Shown: in pieces, positions 11,641-22,751 of the stretch
Numbering within the stretch: the first letter of the stretch is position 1
Layout: each line of letters starts with the position of its first letter
Assembly (NCBI RefSeq): GCF_008831285.2
Contig: NC_045138.2
Location: 24,523,934 to 24,587,933 of the forward strand
Length of the DNA stretch: 64,000 nucleotides
Origin: Nymphaea colorata
Taxonomy: Eukaryota > Streptophyta > Magnoliopsida > Nymphaeales > Nymphaeaceae
Reading direction: 5' to 3'
Position numbers and translations under genes: made by a program
The notes under the pieces: model-generated
What the model saw: the letters and a program-made list of their open reading frames with translations, nothing else
Told to the model about the DNA's origin: nothing
Database searches by the model: none

Positions 11641-12420
11641 CTGCATACCCACGCGTGTGAAGTCACGTGACATACCTGCTCCTGTACGAACAGCGGGAAG
11701 CGTGTTACGTACGCAATCACTGCGCGGGCGGGAAGGGCCCTTCTCTTTCTCTCTCTTCTGCGTCTAGGGTTTCGCTCGCCGCGCCTGAGGCGACTGCGAC
11801 TCCTTTTCTGTTTCCCTTTTCTTCTTTTTCAAGTTCTCCGCCGGTGGTACGGACGAAGAGAGGGAAGAAAAGCTAAAAGGAAGAAGTAAACAGTAGTAGT
11901 ATAATGAAGAAAGCTTGTTTGACCTAATCTTCTCGCAACAGTGATTTCGTCGTTGTTATTTCGGATGATATCTCTGTTGTTTCTTAAATATTTATTCTTT
12001 TGGAGAAGAGAATCGCGATTTACCTGTTAGCTTTGGAGATTTGATCGAGCCGGCTTTTTGTTTCCTTCTCATTTAAAAGTGTCGTAGTTTGTGATTTTTT
12101 GTGGACCGCGGATATAGACGGAGTCTCGGGCCTCTCGGCGTCTCGCCATCTCGGCATCTAATTCTGTGATTTGGCTGAAAAGACACCGTAAATCCCGCTG
12201 TTGCTCCCCCGGAAAAGGACGGGAGAGGTTTTTGTCGGTTCTTGGCTTGGAATCTCTTCTTCCTTTCTTTTTCTTTTTTCTTTGTGTGTACATCGTTTGA
12301 AAGGGAAGAAAGGAGAAAGTCCACAAGCTCTCCACAGCAATGGTTCTCTGGTGAGCCTCTTCCCTCCCGGTTTCTCCTCTATTTCTAGATCTAATAGATA
12401 TTTGGCTTCGAGAGACGAAC
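11640..12420 (+). other. promoter/5'-leader-like block with possible orphan first exon
   Basis: A CACGTGAC core lies near 11664, followed by pyrimidine-rich leader-like sequence with CTCTCTT and CTTTTCTTCTTTTT runs. At 12341 CAATGGTTCTCTG meets a perfect-looking donor (GTGAGCC), giving Met-Val-Leu-Trp across a splice site. MVLW/MVMW is how plant ChaC-type gamma-glutamyl cyclotransferases (GGCT2) begin. However, no downstream exon with the expected FGYGSLIW core is found. It may be a real leader whose gene has been lost, an untranslated RNA, or coincidence. Confidence 0.25.
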
Positions 12421-12449
12421 AATGGGATTATCTCCGTCTCGATCCTCTC

Positions 12450-15400
12450 TGGTCCGCCTCGTGACCCCATGCTCTGGGTGGGGCGCTGCTCTTGAGGGCG
12501 GGAGCCGGGAGGAGGAGGGGGACCCACCGGTGGACACGGCTACCCATCAATCAGGCTCAGCGTGGGACCCGCACCTCGCTGTCCTTCTGTCTACTGGGAA
12601 ACGGAGGCAGCCGTGTCTCTACTTTTAAAGTTCTACGACTGCTTTCTTCCATCGTTGGCTTTCCTTCCCTGTGTGGACAACCATCACGTGCGTAACACAG
12701 TAACTCTGGTGTTCAGAAGGCTTCATTTTTGCGGAACAGTGCGTGTTCATGTTCTCGCCGTTTTCTCCCGCGTGTGCTTCCAGAGAATCGGAGTCCTTTC
12801 TGGTGGCGGTTGAACCTGACGGCCGTCTTCTTCCGGTTTGAGTTAGAGTCCGTTCGCAGCAGTGGCACCGATGTGGAAAGACTGAAAACATTATTTTGTT
12901 CGGCCTTGGCTAACATACTGTTCGGTTAGTATGATAAGTCAAGCTGAAAATCAACTTAAGGTCGTCTCACATCGTTAGGTGATTGAAGAATTTCAATCAT
13001 GGGTTTGTTGCTGACAAAATAACCACATTAACTGCATTTGCAAGCTCACTTGCATGTTTTTCAAGAGAAAAGTTATTAACTTATTCATCAACAGTTCCTC
13101 TGTTCGATTGTTGAATAAATTTGAGAGAACATGCATAACAGGATGTTTGATAAAAAGAACATTATGTTTTGATAATATACTGTATTCCAAATTCAAATAA
13201 TAGGTCATTTTCCAAGTCCCATTAATCAATGGCCTCGCCTTTCATTAGTGAACTCTCCCTCATTTTGTCATTCGATTGCGGCGGCGTCTACATTTTGCGG
13301 CTGGGTGATGGTGTCGTTTCGTCCTTCCACTTTCTTCTCACCTCTCTTATTTCGTTGTTTTTTGTTAGTTGTATTGTATATTTTCTTTTTTGCGGTTTGT
13401 TACAGTAATTAAGAAACTACTTGTTCCTAATTTTTGTATCTAAGGAACTTCTTGTTCTTAAATTTTGATATACATTTTCATTTTCTTGACTCTTTCTCTC
13501 TCTCTCTTCTTTTGTTTACGATGATCATGTATAAACAATGATCATGTATTCCACATTGGAAAGGTGGTAGTTGAACTGCCCATTAATCAGATTCAAAACA
13601 CTGACATCAAACATCAATGTCCATATATAAATCAAACGTTAGACAGAAGAACATGGTGAAAAAATTGAAAAGAAAGACTACTTTGTTAAGCACAAAATAT
13701 TCTGGACAAAACGTCATTTTGCTTTTTTGTTGATTCAGACGGCACATTATGGTATATATTTATTATTAAATATGCATTCAGTGCGTATTATTGTTTCTTT
13801 TCCCCAAATTAACGGTCCAAGGTAATCATAAATGCTAACAGCTTGGGCTTTTCAATGAAAACCGGACTTTAATTAAATTGATGAAATTCTTGTTCCTTAC
13901 GCATTGTACCATTTCCCTATCGCTGTCCAACATAAAATTGACCACATTCTGTCTCAAAATAGACTAATCATTCGGGTAGCCGTTACAACAGACACGCTGC
14001 CTAGATCTCTGTCTGACGCGAGGCTTTTTAGTGGCGGATACAGAGCCGCTCAAATCAATGCCGATATAGATGTAAACCGTTCCGACCAGGGTCCGAGACA
14101 TTGTTTACAAGATTCAACTTAATTGGATCTTTGTTAATTTCATTTTGACTCGTAGTCAAATTTAAACTTGAACTTTTTAAAATTGAATCAAGATCCGATA
14201 AATGTAATGAAAATTTTACACATGATCAGGTGGAATCTGAATTGGGTCTTAAATGTCATTCAAATTCAGTCACATAAACCATACATTTAATTCAAGTCCA
14301 AGTCCCACGATTTAAGTAGACCCAGTTTTGGATCAGTAGTCAAATATTTCCATCTCATTCACACTCCGACTGTCGTCGTGTTTGACAAAACAAGAATTAA
14401 AATTAGAGAATTGATGACTAAAACCATCAAAGACATGTGCCCTAAAGAGAGATGAAAACATTATAAAATTCTACAATCTTATTTCTACCTCCTAGGATAT
14501 AATCATTATTCTTGAATTTTGAACCTATAATTTCAGAATCAAAGCTTTTTGTTTGATAAAGCAATTCTCATGTAATCAAAATGTAGAAACACAATCCTAA
14601 CCTCATCAAACATCGCTCAACATTCCAAGCTTTTTCATGGTGTTGTAACACATAGGGTGGTCCTCAGGAAAACTTTTAATATAACTCTATTAAGCAGTAA
14701 GTATGGTACAATCTTATGTTAAAAACTTTCATGAGAACTTCAATTCCATATGGAGTACTCTGCTCTTCTACATCTTTTCGATGTCCGACGTGCTTTCCCA
14801 AAAAATATTTAGAATGATAGCCAATCATAAGCCGGAGTGTAATCTTTTTTCTCCACCCTTACTCGATCATAACTTCATCCTACAAAACTTCATTGTCTTC
14901 ATTCATTGGGCGTGAAGCCAAGTAGATATTCAATTCAATTCAATTGGCCACAATGCGGTCCCAAATGGGTCAGCTCGGGTATGAGGGATTTGTCATTTCA
15001 GTGGTACCAAATTTGACTTGGCCCCTATCTCTAATATGATGTACTTAATTTCCAGGATCCAAACCGCTTGCTTCATTATTGATCAACATATTGGTATTGT
15101 GCAGGACGATGCTCATGATTGAGTAACAGGAAAGGCAGTCTCAGTACAATCGACCACGTAGAATCTTATCCCCTTTAACGCCACGTTTGTAGCCCTTCCT
15201 TCTCCTGAAAAATCATCATTCAAAATCACAGAGAATATTTCTCTCATAATTTGAGTCAATGGCGAACGAAAGGGAATGGTGCGTTTGTGTCTTACATGAC
15301 ATTTTGATTCTCAGGTGGAAAGTCGACCTTCAAGACTTGGGAAACTGATTCCCCACGAGTGTCTGTCTAGCCACAAGTGCTGTCAATTCGTTTGACCTTT

Positions 15401-18400
15401 TCTCTTGTTTTCTTTGAAGTTGAATTGGGATCTTGTATATGATCATGCATGTCTAGTTTCTTGGTAAAATTCACACAGGGATGTGAATCTGATCAATCTG
15501 GGCTGAGTCTTTTAGGTGAAAGAAATAAGATCGACGACGGTAATGGCGTCAACCATGGGATGAAAATTTCAATAAAAGATATCAAGGATCAAGTCAGAAA
15601 GAATTTGAATGGATGACAATGTTGGAATTTATTAAGGAGAACTGCAACCAAGCTTAGCTGGTTAATAAGGGCCCATAGCAGGATTCAGATCCATATCCAT
15701 TTGACAATTGCACACAGATTCAATTCAAGGCAATAACCACGGCTACATATAGACTTTTCCTTTTGAATGGTTTGGACATAAAAGTGCATTTAATCTATTA
15801 AGCATACGAAAGTCTGATGTTTTAATGTATTAACCATAGGCAACTAGCACATACCAACCATGGGAAAAGAATAAAAGCATGATAATTTCTCATCGTTAGG
15901 CAACTTCATGATATATTATATATCGACGGTAATCATGTTGTATTTAGTGTAACTTGTAAGAGGAACGTACCATATAAAAATGCATGTGGACGTGCATGCA
16001 TTTATATGTGCATGCATTTGTACTTGAGGAATGACATAGCTTTGTTGTTGATGCCGTGCGCCTGTGGGTTGGGTAGGGCGCACATATAAATGAGGCTGTC
16101 ATGTGCTTTTGCGGGGTTGGGTCTGGACATCTTACCATGCATGCTCCCATGTGGGTAGGCATGGTATGGTACGTGTTTGTTGGTCGGTACGTGAGGGTCA
16201 TTGATTAACTCGCTTGCATGTGTGCATGTCTCATTAGTTTTAGCTTCATTACAGCCTGCACCCATCACGTCCTTTTGGACTTAGAGGCATTCACCGGGCC
16301 CAACTGCCCAAAGCTTAAATGGACCCTGCTGGACCCATAAAGCTCATCATGAAATGGACTCGAAGTCAGGCGCCCGAGCTGTCACGGCCGGTTCTTGTCG
16401 TGGGCTTGCTGCGGATTGGCCGGACATTGAAGACGACCTTCTCAGGCTGCCATTTTTAGTGAAAACGCTTTCTGGCATTTATCTGGATCAAGGTATTCCA
16501 ATTGTGGGATCTTGTCCGCCGCGAGAGATTTAACTCTGGTTAATTGTTCATATATATATATATATGTATGTATGAAGAAATTACATTATCAACATGTAGA
16601 AGTTTAATTGAATGGCGCAGGTCCGGGGGGCAGACCAGGCCGAGGAAAGAAGCTAAGACGCACCTATCCATGTCTTTGTGGAGGTGGGTTCCACCCACAT
16701 GATGCGGTCTGCGCTTAAGTGGGTACGAGACCGAGGTACTGGATCTGCCTTCAATGTAGCGGGCTTTCTTCTCTTTTTCATATGTGAAGTGATGTTTCTT
16801 ATAAAGCTATTGGTTCCCTTGCCATATACGGCAGAAACAACTTGAGGCCTAACTTTAGACAAATGTGGCACGTAAGTTTAAGACTTGAAAATGACAACCA
16901 TGCACATTAAAAGCATACATGCTGCCGATTCAAACTTTATTGCAAGGCAAGGAAAAAGTAGGTTATTTACTTGTTCATGGAAACAGTAACAAAAGCTATC
17001 GTTTTGTTGCTTCGCCTTTCACCTTCCTATATCTCCAGCTCCATGAATCTCTAATCCCAACTTGCAATATACTGGTAACTCTTTACTGCTGATGTTGTTG
17101 TTAGTAGTATCTTGTTTTTAATTTGGGATATAAGAGAATATATATAAGTGTTACCAATTGTCTCCTGGTTTTGTGGTAGCACCAAATGATGCTATAGATA
17201 AATGTTAAACAACATGGTCATGAATAACTAGAGGTTATGTGGCAAGCAGAATAGTATATGAATTTGTCTTAAAATTGGGGCAGATTCATGCAGCGCTTTG
17301 AAATCTGTTCTATAAAATTGTCCCAACTTTTAATAGACATTAGTGAAACGTTTTCAGGCCATGAAGACCACTTTAACTTGACTTCCTAGAAAAGCAGGCT
17401 TTTGAAGCTGGAAACTATGTCCTTCTCTTAAAGCAAGAGAAACTTAGGGAAACTCATTCGTCATTAACCGAGATTTGGATTTTTTTCCTTTTTAATTATG
17501 GGAAGCTTGCATCTTAAGTAATTCCTTCCTCCTTTTCGATTGAATTTTTTTTTTCATCGTTTTCTTGAAACTTATTCTTTATATAAAGTACTTGGGTCAG
17601 AGTTCTTAAAGGCATGGGGGCACGACTGATGCGGTTTATAAAAAATAAACCTGGCCAAAAGCGTTAGTGCCTTTAGAATGTCTGAGGTCAAAAAGATTTT
17701 AAAAATTTGAGAATGCCAAAATATATTATACTCTTTTACTTACAATTTGAAAGGGAAGTATAGATCGAAAATATAGGAATGTAAATATAGCTTCTAAAGG
17801 TCACTCAACAAATATTACACAAAATTTGCAGATGTACTTTCCAAAAGTTTTTATTTTTTATTAAAATTTTAAAACTTGTTGCTTAAGAAAAGGTTCCAAG
17901 ATAGAGCACATTCACTCTCTTATGTATTAGTAAAAAGCAAATGCACACAAACAGCATCTTTGGAGGCTAAATATTATTTAAATAATACATGCACAGAAAC
18001 GTAGGGGCCGACCTGTCCATGCATTGCTGCTATTCTCAGTTTTACTCTTTATTGCTTGAACTCATATATATATATAGCTTCTTTGGGAATGGTAGCCCTC
18101 AATCATCGTCACTTCTTTTTCATTTGTATATGGGCCGGTGGGATTCTCATGGCAGTGCCAACAGTTATTTAATTGCAGAAGTTAAACAGATTTAAAAGTT
18201 CAAACCTATTTATGTTGATGAAAGTAAGATGGTCGACAAAGAAAACAAGGAAACCTCGACATATTAATGAACAGTGTTCGGAACCGATCTGGCCTAGACG
18301 TTTCTTCTACACAATGTTCGCATTTAATGACTGGAAAGTAAAGATCTAGTTGCATCTTATTTAGATTTCAAAAGTATGTGTCATCATCTTGTGAATAAGA

Positions 18401-18470
18401 GGTTAAGATTTTGAATCCAGGGCGCACATGGGGGAGGTCAACTGTCATCCCAAGAACCCATGGTGCTCTA
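12450..18470. other. intergenic, no gene supported
   Basis: The first 500 bases are GC-richer and promoter-like; the rest is AT-rich with scattered short ORFs and no protein domain. Recognisable items are a CT run near 13490-13510, a hairpin at 15971-16008, and a block at about 16290-16400 resembling the LTR-like remnant at 6.95 kb. No retrotransposon coding motif was found. Confidence 0.5.
15971..16008. repeat. inverted repeat / hairpin
   Basis: CATATAAAAATGCATG and CATGCATTTATATG are near-perfect complements (14-16 bp) around the 8-base loop TGGACGTG. A further GTGCATGCATTT copy follows directly. The function is unknown; it could form a cruciform or be a MITE core. Confidence 0.6.
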
Positions 18471-18478
18471 CTCCAACT

Positions 18479-18812
18479 AGGGCTGCACAACGAGCCGAGC
18501 CAACTTGGGCTACACTCGAACACCCTTGAAAAAACTCAGCTCGTCGTTTATAAACAAGCTAAGTTCGAGCTTACAAAGATTCTCAAAACAATAAACAGGT
18601 CGAGTTGACTTGACTCGTAAACCGGTACTTTATGTAATATTATCAAAACCAGTTTACCAAATCTAAATGAGTTAAACGAGTCGAGTTCAAACTCGATTTT
18701 GTGTTGTCGAGCCGAGCTCAAACTTGCTATAAGGAGGTCGACTTGAGTTTTTTGAGTTGAGCCGAGCTCGAGCCGGCCAAGCTTCGGATCAACTCGGCTC
18801 GTGTGCAGCCCT
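18479..18812. mobile_element. hAT-type MITE (334 bp)
   Basis: The termini are inverted repeats: AGGGCTGCACAACGAGCCGA on the left and, read in reverse complement, AGGGCTGCACACGAGCCGAG on the right, about 21 bp with one indel. The interior is non-coding and rich in GAGCCGAGCTCGA-type palindromes and CGAGTT motifs. Flanks CTCCAAC and CTTCAAC (the right one two bases past the repeat) look like a decayed 7-8-bp target-site duplication, as hAT elements make. It has no transposase, so it would have moved with help from another element. Confidence 0.8.
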
Positions 18813-19415
18813 CACTTCAACCATGTCTCAACTCATACTTTTTTTAATTATTATTAATTATGTTGAATAAACACACCCAGGTCAAGTTCAACAGACTTTT
18901 TGCTCGCTCCATAGCATAACACTGCAAATGCCCTCCTCTAGGGCATAAAGCTGCTCCAGCTTGCGGTAAATGTGACACTTACGATACTCGAACAAGTGAC
19001 CAATCTTCTACCAACCACATGTAAGGTGCGTACTTAGTTTGAGCTTTCGCGTAAATTTCTTAATTATGTATTTAGTGTTTTATGAAAAATAAATTCTGGT
19101 TCCACCCCTCTGTCAGCATCCAACAAGTAGCCAGGTCAGACCAGAATCCCTCCACGACAGCTCCAAGATCCATCAGTTTTCTGTTTGGTCCTAATGGACG
19201 TCGTCAGATCCAATAGAGTGCACCAGTATTGACCGATCCAGAGAGAACATGGTGAATCATGTATGGTTGGATCCCCGTGGACATAAGATGAAACCCAGAT
19301 GGCCGGATCTGGATGAGAAGCATGGCATGTTCCTGTATATCTACCATGTTCCTCAAGCTGCCGCCCTCGTGAAAGTGCAAATCCTATTTGTTGGACTTTA
19401 AAATCGGATCAGATT

Positions 19416-19575
19416 GAAGCCTACCGCTGTAGCTGGCCAATGAAAAAACATAAAAAATTACATTGACAAAAATAAAAATTTTTAATTGCGCCATGTAATT
19501 TTTGAATTTGAATTCAATTTGGCCCTACCCGAATCCAGCCCCTAAAAAAAATCCTAGCTCCGCCCGTCGGCTGGG
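19416..19575. mobile_element. probable degraded hAT-like MITE
   Basis: The left edge CCGCTGTAGCTGGCC and the right edge (reverse complement GGGCGGAGCTAGGATTTTTT) resemble degenerate forms of the common plant terminal motif CAGNGGCGGAGCCAGG. Between them is AT-rich non-coding DNA with an AATTTGGCCCTACCC stretch typical of such elements. No clean target-site duplication was found, so the boundaries are approximate. Confidence 0.4.
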
Positions 19576-19961
19576 GGTTTACAAAATCCCTCCATAAACG
19601 GCTTCTATATGCTCTAACTTGTGCAAAGAGTTGACGATTGAACTAGAAGTGTCCGGATTTTAACTGAATGCTGAAGCTCTTTGTTGAATGCAGAAGTCTT
19701 ACTCAACCTTAGAATCAGTGTTTTGGGCTGATGTCTCTTCAACTTGTATATCGATGAGGAGTTGACGCCTTCGTAATTGAAAGTTTAGAATGGTTTCTCA
19801 TTCAACGTACTTAAAATCTCCATGAACATTTGCTTTAATTTTAATGAAAAATACTGATGCTTTTTGGATGATCTTATGTTGTGCGGGCGCACCTTTCTTG
19901 TCCACAGGCAGCAGAGAAGGAAGTCGACAATTCACTCCACTTTTTCTATCGCGGCGAGAAA

Positions 19962-20318
19962 ATGAAGAATGCCCAGATGGAACAATCCACAGATGAAGGC
20001 AAGCCAAACGCTTCTGATCCCTTGCCTGCAGAAACGCCTGTAGGTTTTTACTCTTTCCAGAAAAGGCTGAAAAAAGCACACACCTTGGTGCTTTTCTTTT
20101 GCCAGACTTGGGATTTGGGCTTAAAAACTTCAACCAAGCTGAAAAGGGACAAAATCTTCAATCCCCGAGGTACGCTTCTCCCGGCAGAGATTGGTGGTGG
20201 TCTCCCTCACCCCAGTCGGGATGTGGAAGATAAAACTGAAGATCAAGTCCTTAAATGGGAGGTGCCAAAACAAGAAAACAGTCATTTATGTCTCCCATAT
20301 GATCTATCAAAGGTTTAA
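19962..20318 (+). pseudogene. weak coding candidate, unrecognised
   Basis: Open for 118 codons from an ATG at 19962; the frame extends upstream to an acceptor-like TCCACAG near 19908. The protein is Lys-rich and shows no domain, membrane span or signal peptide. An overlapping minus-strand ORF of similar length is equally open, which weakens the case. It could be a gene fragment carried by a transposon, or chance. Confidence 0.15.
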
Positions 20319-22454
20319 CTCGCCGTTTTTGGGTTCTTTCTCGCATGTTCAAATGAACTCGGGTGAAGTTTCCCCCCCTTTGCGTTCTTTTAAATAAGAT
20401 TCAACGAGTAGTGTATTTTCCTGGCTAAGACAAGAAATTCATGGTTCTCTCTGACGCCGATATAATGATGGCAATAATTATGACCAGTGTGATATAATGA
20501 CGAGAGGAATAGTGATAATAATGAGGAGTTGAGGTTCAATATCTTGGTGGACATTCAGTAGTCTCAAGTCTGTACTGTTAAAATCCTCCAAATTTGAGTC
20601 TCTGAAAATCAATCCTGATCCCCAACCGAACTGGTCCTCAGGATCCCCATGTGACTCCAACAGCCTACTGCCGATTCATGTAGAGGTAGAATTTCTCATC
20701 AATCATCAAGGAATGATAGACCATTTGAAGAAGCCTACCGCTGTAGCTGGCTAGATACGTGGTCTTCGTTCGCAGGCACGAAGCAGACGATTTTAGCAGG
20801 CTGTGGCAGAAGCACCCACCAATCGCCGTGGACATTCTGACCATTGATTGAGACTACTCACCAATGTTGCAGTCAAGAAGGAAATTGACTTCCATGGAAG
20901 AAAAAAAGAAGGTAAGAGAAAGAGAGAATGGTCCAGTGCCATTTTTCCGTAGCTTTGCTCACCAATTGCACCCTTAAAGAGACAAACAGTTAAAAAGACA
21001 GAGCGAGTTATGAGACGTCGCTTTAGTCCCTCTGAGGGAGCAATGTTATGGAATTTGAGGCACTCGAGGAGGCTCAGTGCACGCCCTGGTTCAATGTGGC
21101 TAAGCGGGCATAAGCAGGTCTGATCCTTATGTGACTACTCATATTTTGACGGCCCTTTCCTTTTAGATATATTACACATACAAGTATAAAAGAGATCTCT
21201 GTATCTCACAGGTTTTGAATCTTATGCTCTCTTTTCCCTCTCCTAGTCAATAACTTGTCGAATTGACATTGATTTGCCTAAAAATATTTTAAAAATAGAT
21301 GAAAGGTTCCGAGTTCAAAGACTACGGCGCCACTTTTGCTGCAACACCGCATTGTTGAAGTCTTCTCTTCTGAGGATGATGAGATATTGCAAGTGATAAA
21401 AAGGCAATCGGCATGAAAAAAAGGCTGCGTTTACAATACGTTGACCATCCTCAGATGGGGTCATTTTCTTTGACTGCTTTTCTCCTTCGATGTGATCATG
21501 GTTCTGTTCAGCATTCAAGGAAGACGATTAAAGGGGAGCCCCTCGGCAGCTTGTGTCAGTGAGAAGCGCGCCCTCTGGTTCGTTTCTTTCGCGAATAAGG
21601 CTTGGAACTCACCTTTAATAGGACCATACGAAAAGCTAACTAAAATCATGATAGTTTTCACAGCCTGGTCCTCAAAGAAAACAACGATGTGTGAGCGACG
21701 TGTGGCCTATAAAGGCTACAGTTTATGGTAACCCTTTAGAAAATTAAAATTGATTGTGTTCACCAATGTTTTGGTTAAAATATGAATGATCTTTCATATT
21801 TATGTTTACATACATTATATATAAAGTGTTTATAAAAGTTTCAGCAGCAAGTGCGTTTTTGTATCTGCACATACATGTTTATGTCCGAAAGCTCGACGGT
21901 CGTGCAAACGGAAAGATAAATCTTTCTGGGTATAAATAACTTTATACAGAAAAAGTGATCAGTTATTTTTTTTTGTTTGGTTTTGCTAAGTTTTTGTGCC
22001 AAAAAGAATGTGAATATGTGTTGTTTTTGAGGTTTGGGATCTGATGTTTTTAGTCAGACTGGTATTTGAAATTAATTTATGTATTTATCCTTTCATTTTA
22101 TATATTTCATTCTCTGAGATGTACGTGACTAGAAAAGCATGTGATTCCTTTTGATGTGACCAGGGTTCAGCCCCCTAACGGCTTTATGCGCTGTGCAAGG
22201 GATTAGAATTTAGAAGTAAGGCTTTTTGGTAGGTTTCTAATTACTTGACAACCTCCCATTTCTCTTACTCGGATGTTCTCCTGTTGGTTTTCCGCTTCTG
22301 CGTTTCATGCTTGAACTGAAGTTTTCTTGTTGGGTATGTGAACAAGGCCTGCATTTGATCCTTCATTACTCCAATGGAAACTGAGGTTTCTTTTTGTTTT
22401 CTTTCTGTTTAATGCTTTTTTTGTTTCTTTTCCTGATCATATTCAGAGAAAGAG

Positions 22455-22751
22455 ATGCGCGTGGTTGAGAAATTGGCATGGGCGAACGAGCAGAGCAAGA
22501 GATGTTGCAGGAGACTGTATTGGAGAGTTAGAGCAGAGATCAGGAAGGCCGTCAAGAGCATGACGAACGAGCGACGGCTGGTGTTTCGGTATGATGCCTC
22601 CAGTTATGCTCTCAATTTTGATGATGGCGATGCAAGTTCAAGTGGGTACCTCGACGACGCCTTGATCTTCGCCCTCTGGCTCATTCTTTTCATCTACAAA
22701 GCTAAGATGCAGAACCTGATGGAAATTTCAGTGGGAGGAGGAGAAATGTAG
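22455..22751 (+). CDS. small conserved plant protein (YALNFDDG motif), 98 aa
   Basis: The ATG follows an acceptor-like polypyrimidine-CAG at 22446, so a 5'UTR intron probably ends just before the start. The N-terminal half is basic (KRCCRRLYWRVRAEIRKAVK), followed by FRYDASSYALNFDDGD. From memory, this pairing of a CRRLFWRVRAEI-type helix and a YDPSSYALNFDDG core marks a family of uncharacterised small plant proteins, many stress- or wound-responsive by report. The C-terminal third adds a hydrophobic stretch (DALIFALWLILFIYK) that I do not associate with the family and that could be a membrane anchor. Alternatively the true end lies in another exon. The biochemical role is unknown. Confidence 0.65.
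   Translation: MRVVEKLAWANEQSKRCCRRLYWRVRAEIRKAVKSMTNERRLVFRYDASSYALNFDDGDASSSGYLDDALIFALWLILFIYKAKMQNLMEISVGGGEM

Larger units (their letters stand above)
18813..22440. other. intergenic with TE ends; no firm gene
   Basis: It contains a 22-base direct repeat (19416-19437 and 20730-20751) and a TE-like segment ending near 19567 in CTAGCTCCGCCC. There is also a weak coding candidate at about 19962-20318. Bases 21.8-22.45 kb, with a TATATAAAG near 21818 and a pyrimidine-rich tract ending in CAG at 22446, probably hold the promoter, leader and a 5'UTR intron of the gene starting at 22455. Confidence 0.45.

Noticed and set aside
12069-12527. 152-residue minus-strand ORF
   Set aside because: Low-complexity Lys/Arg/Glu-rich protein arising from pyrimidine-rich leader-like DNA on the other strand; three overlapping frames look equally open.
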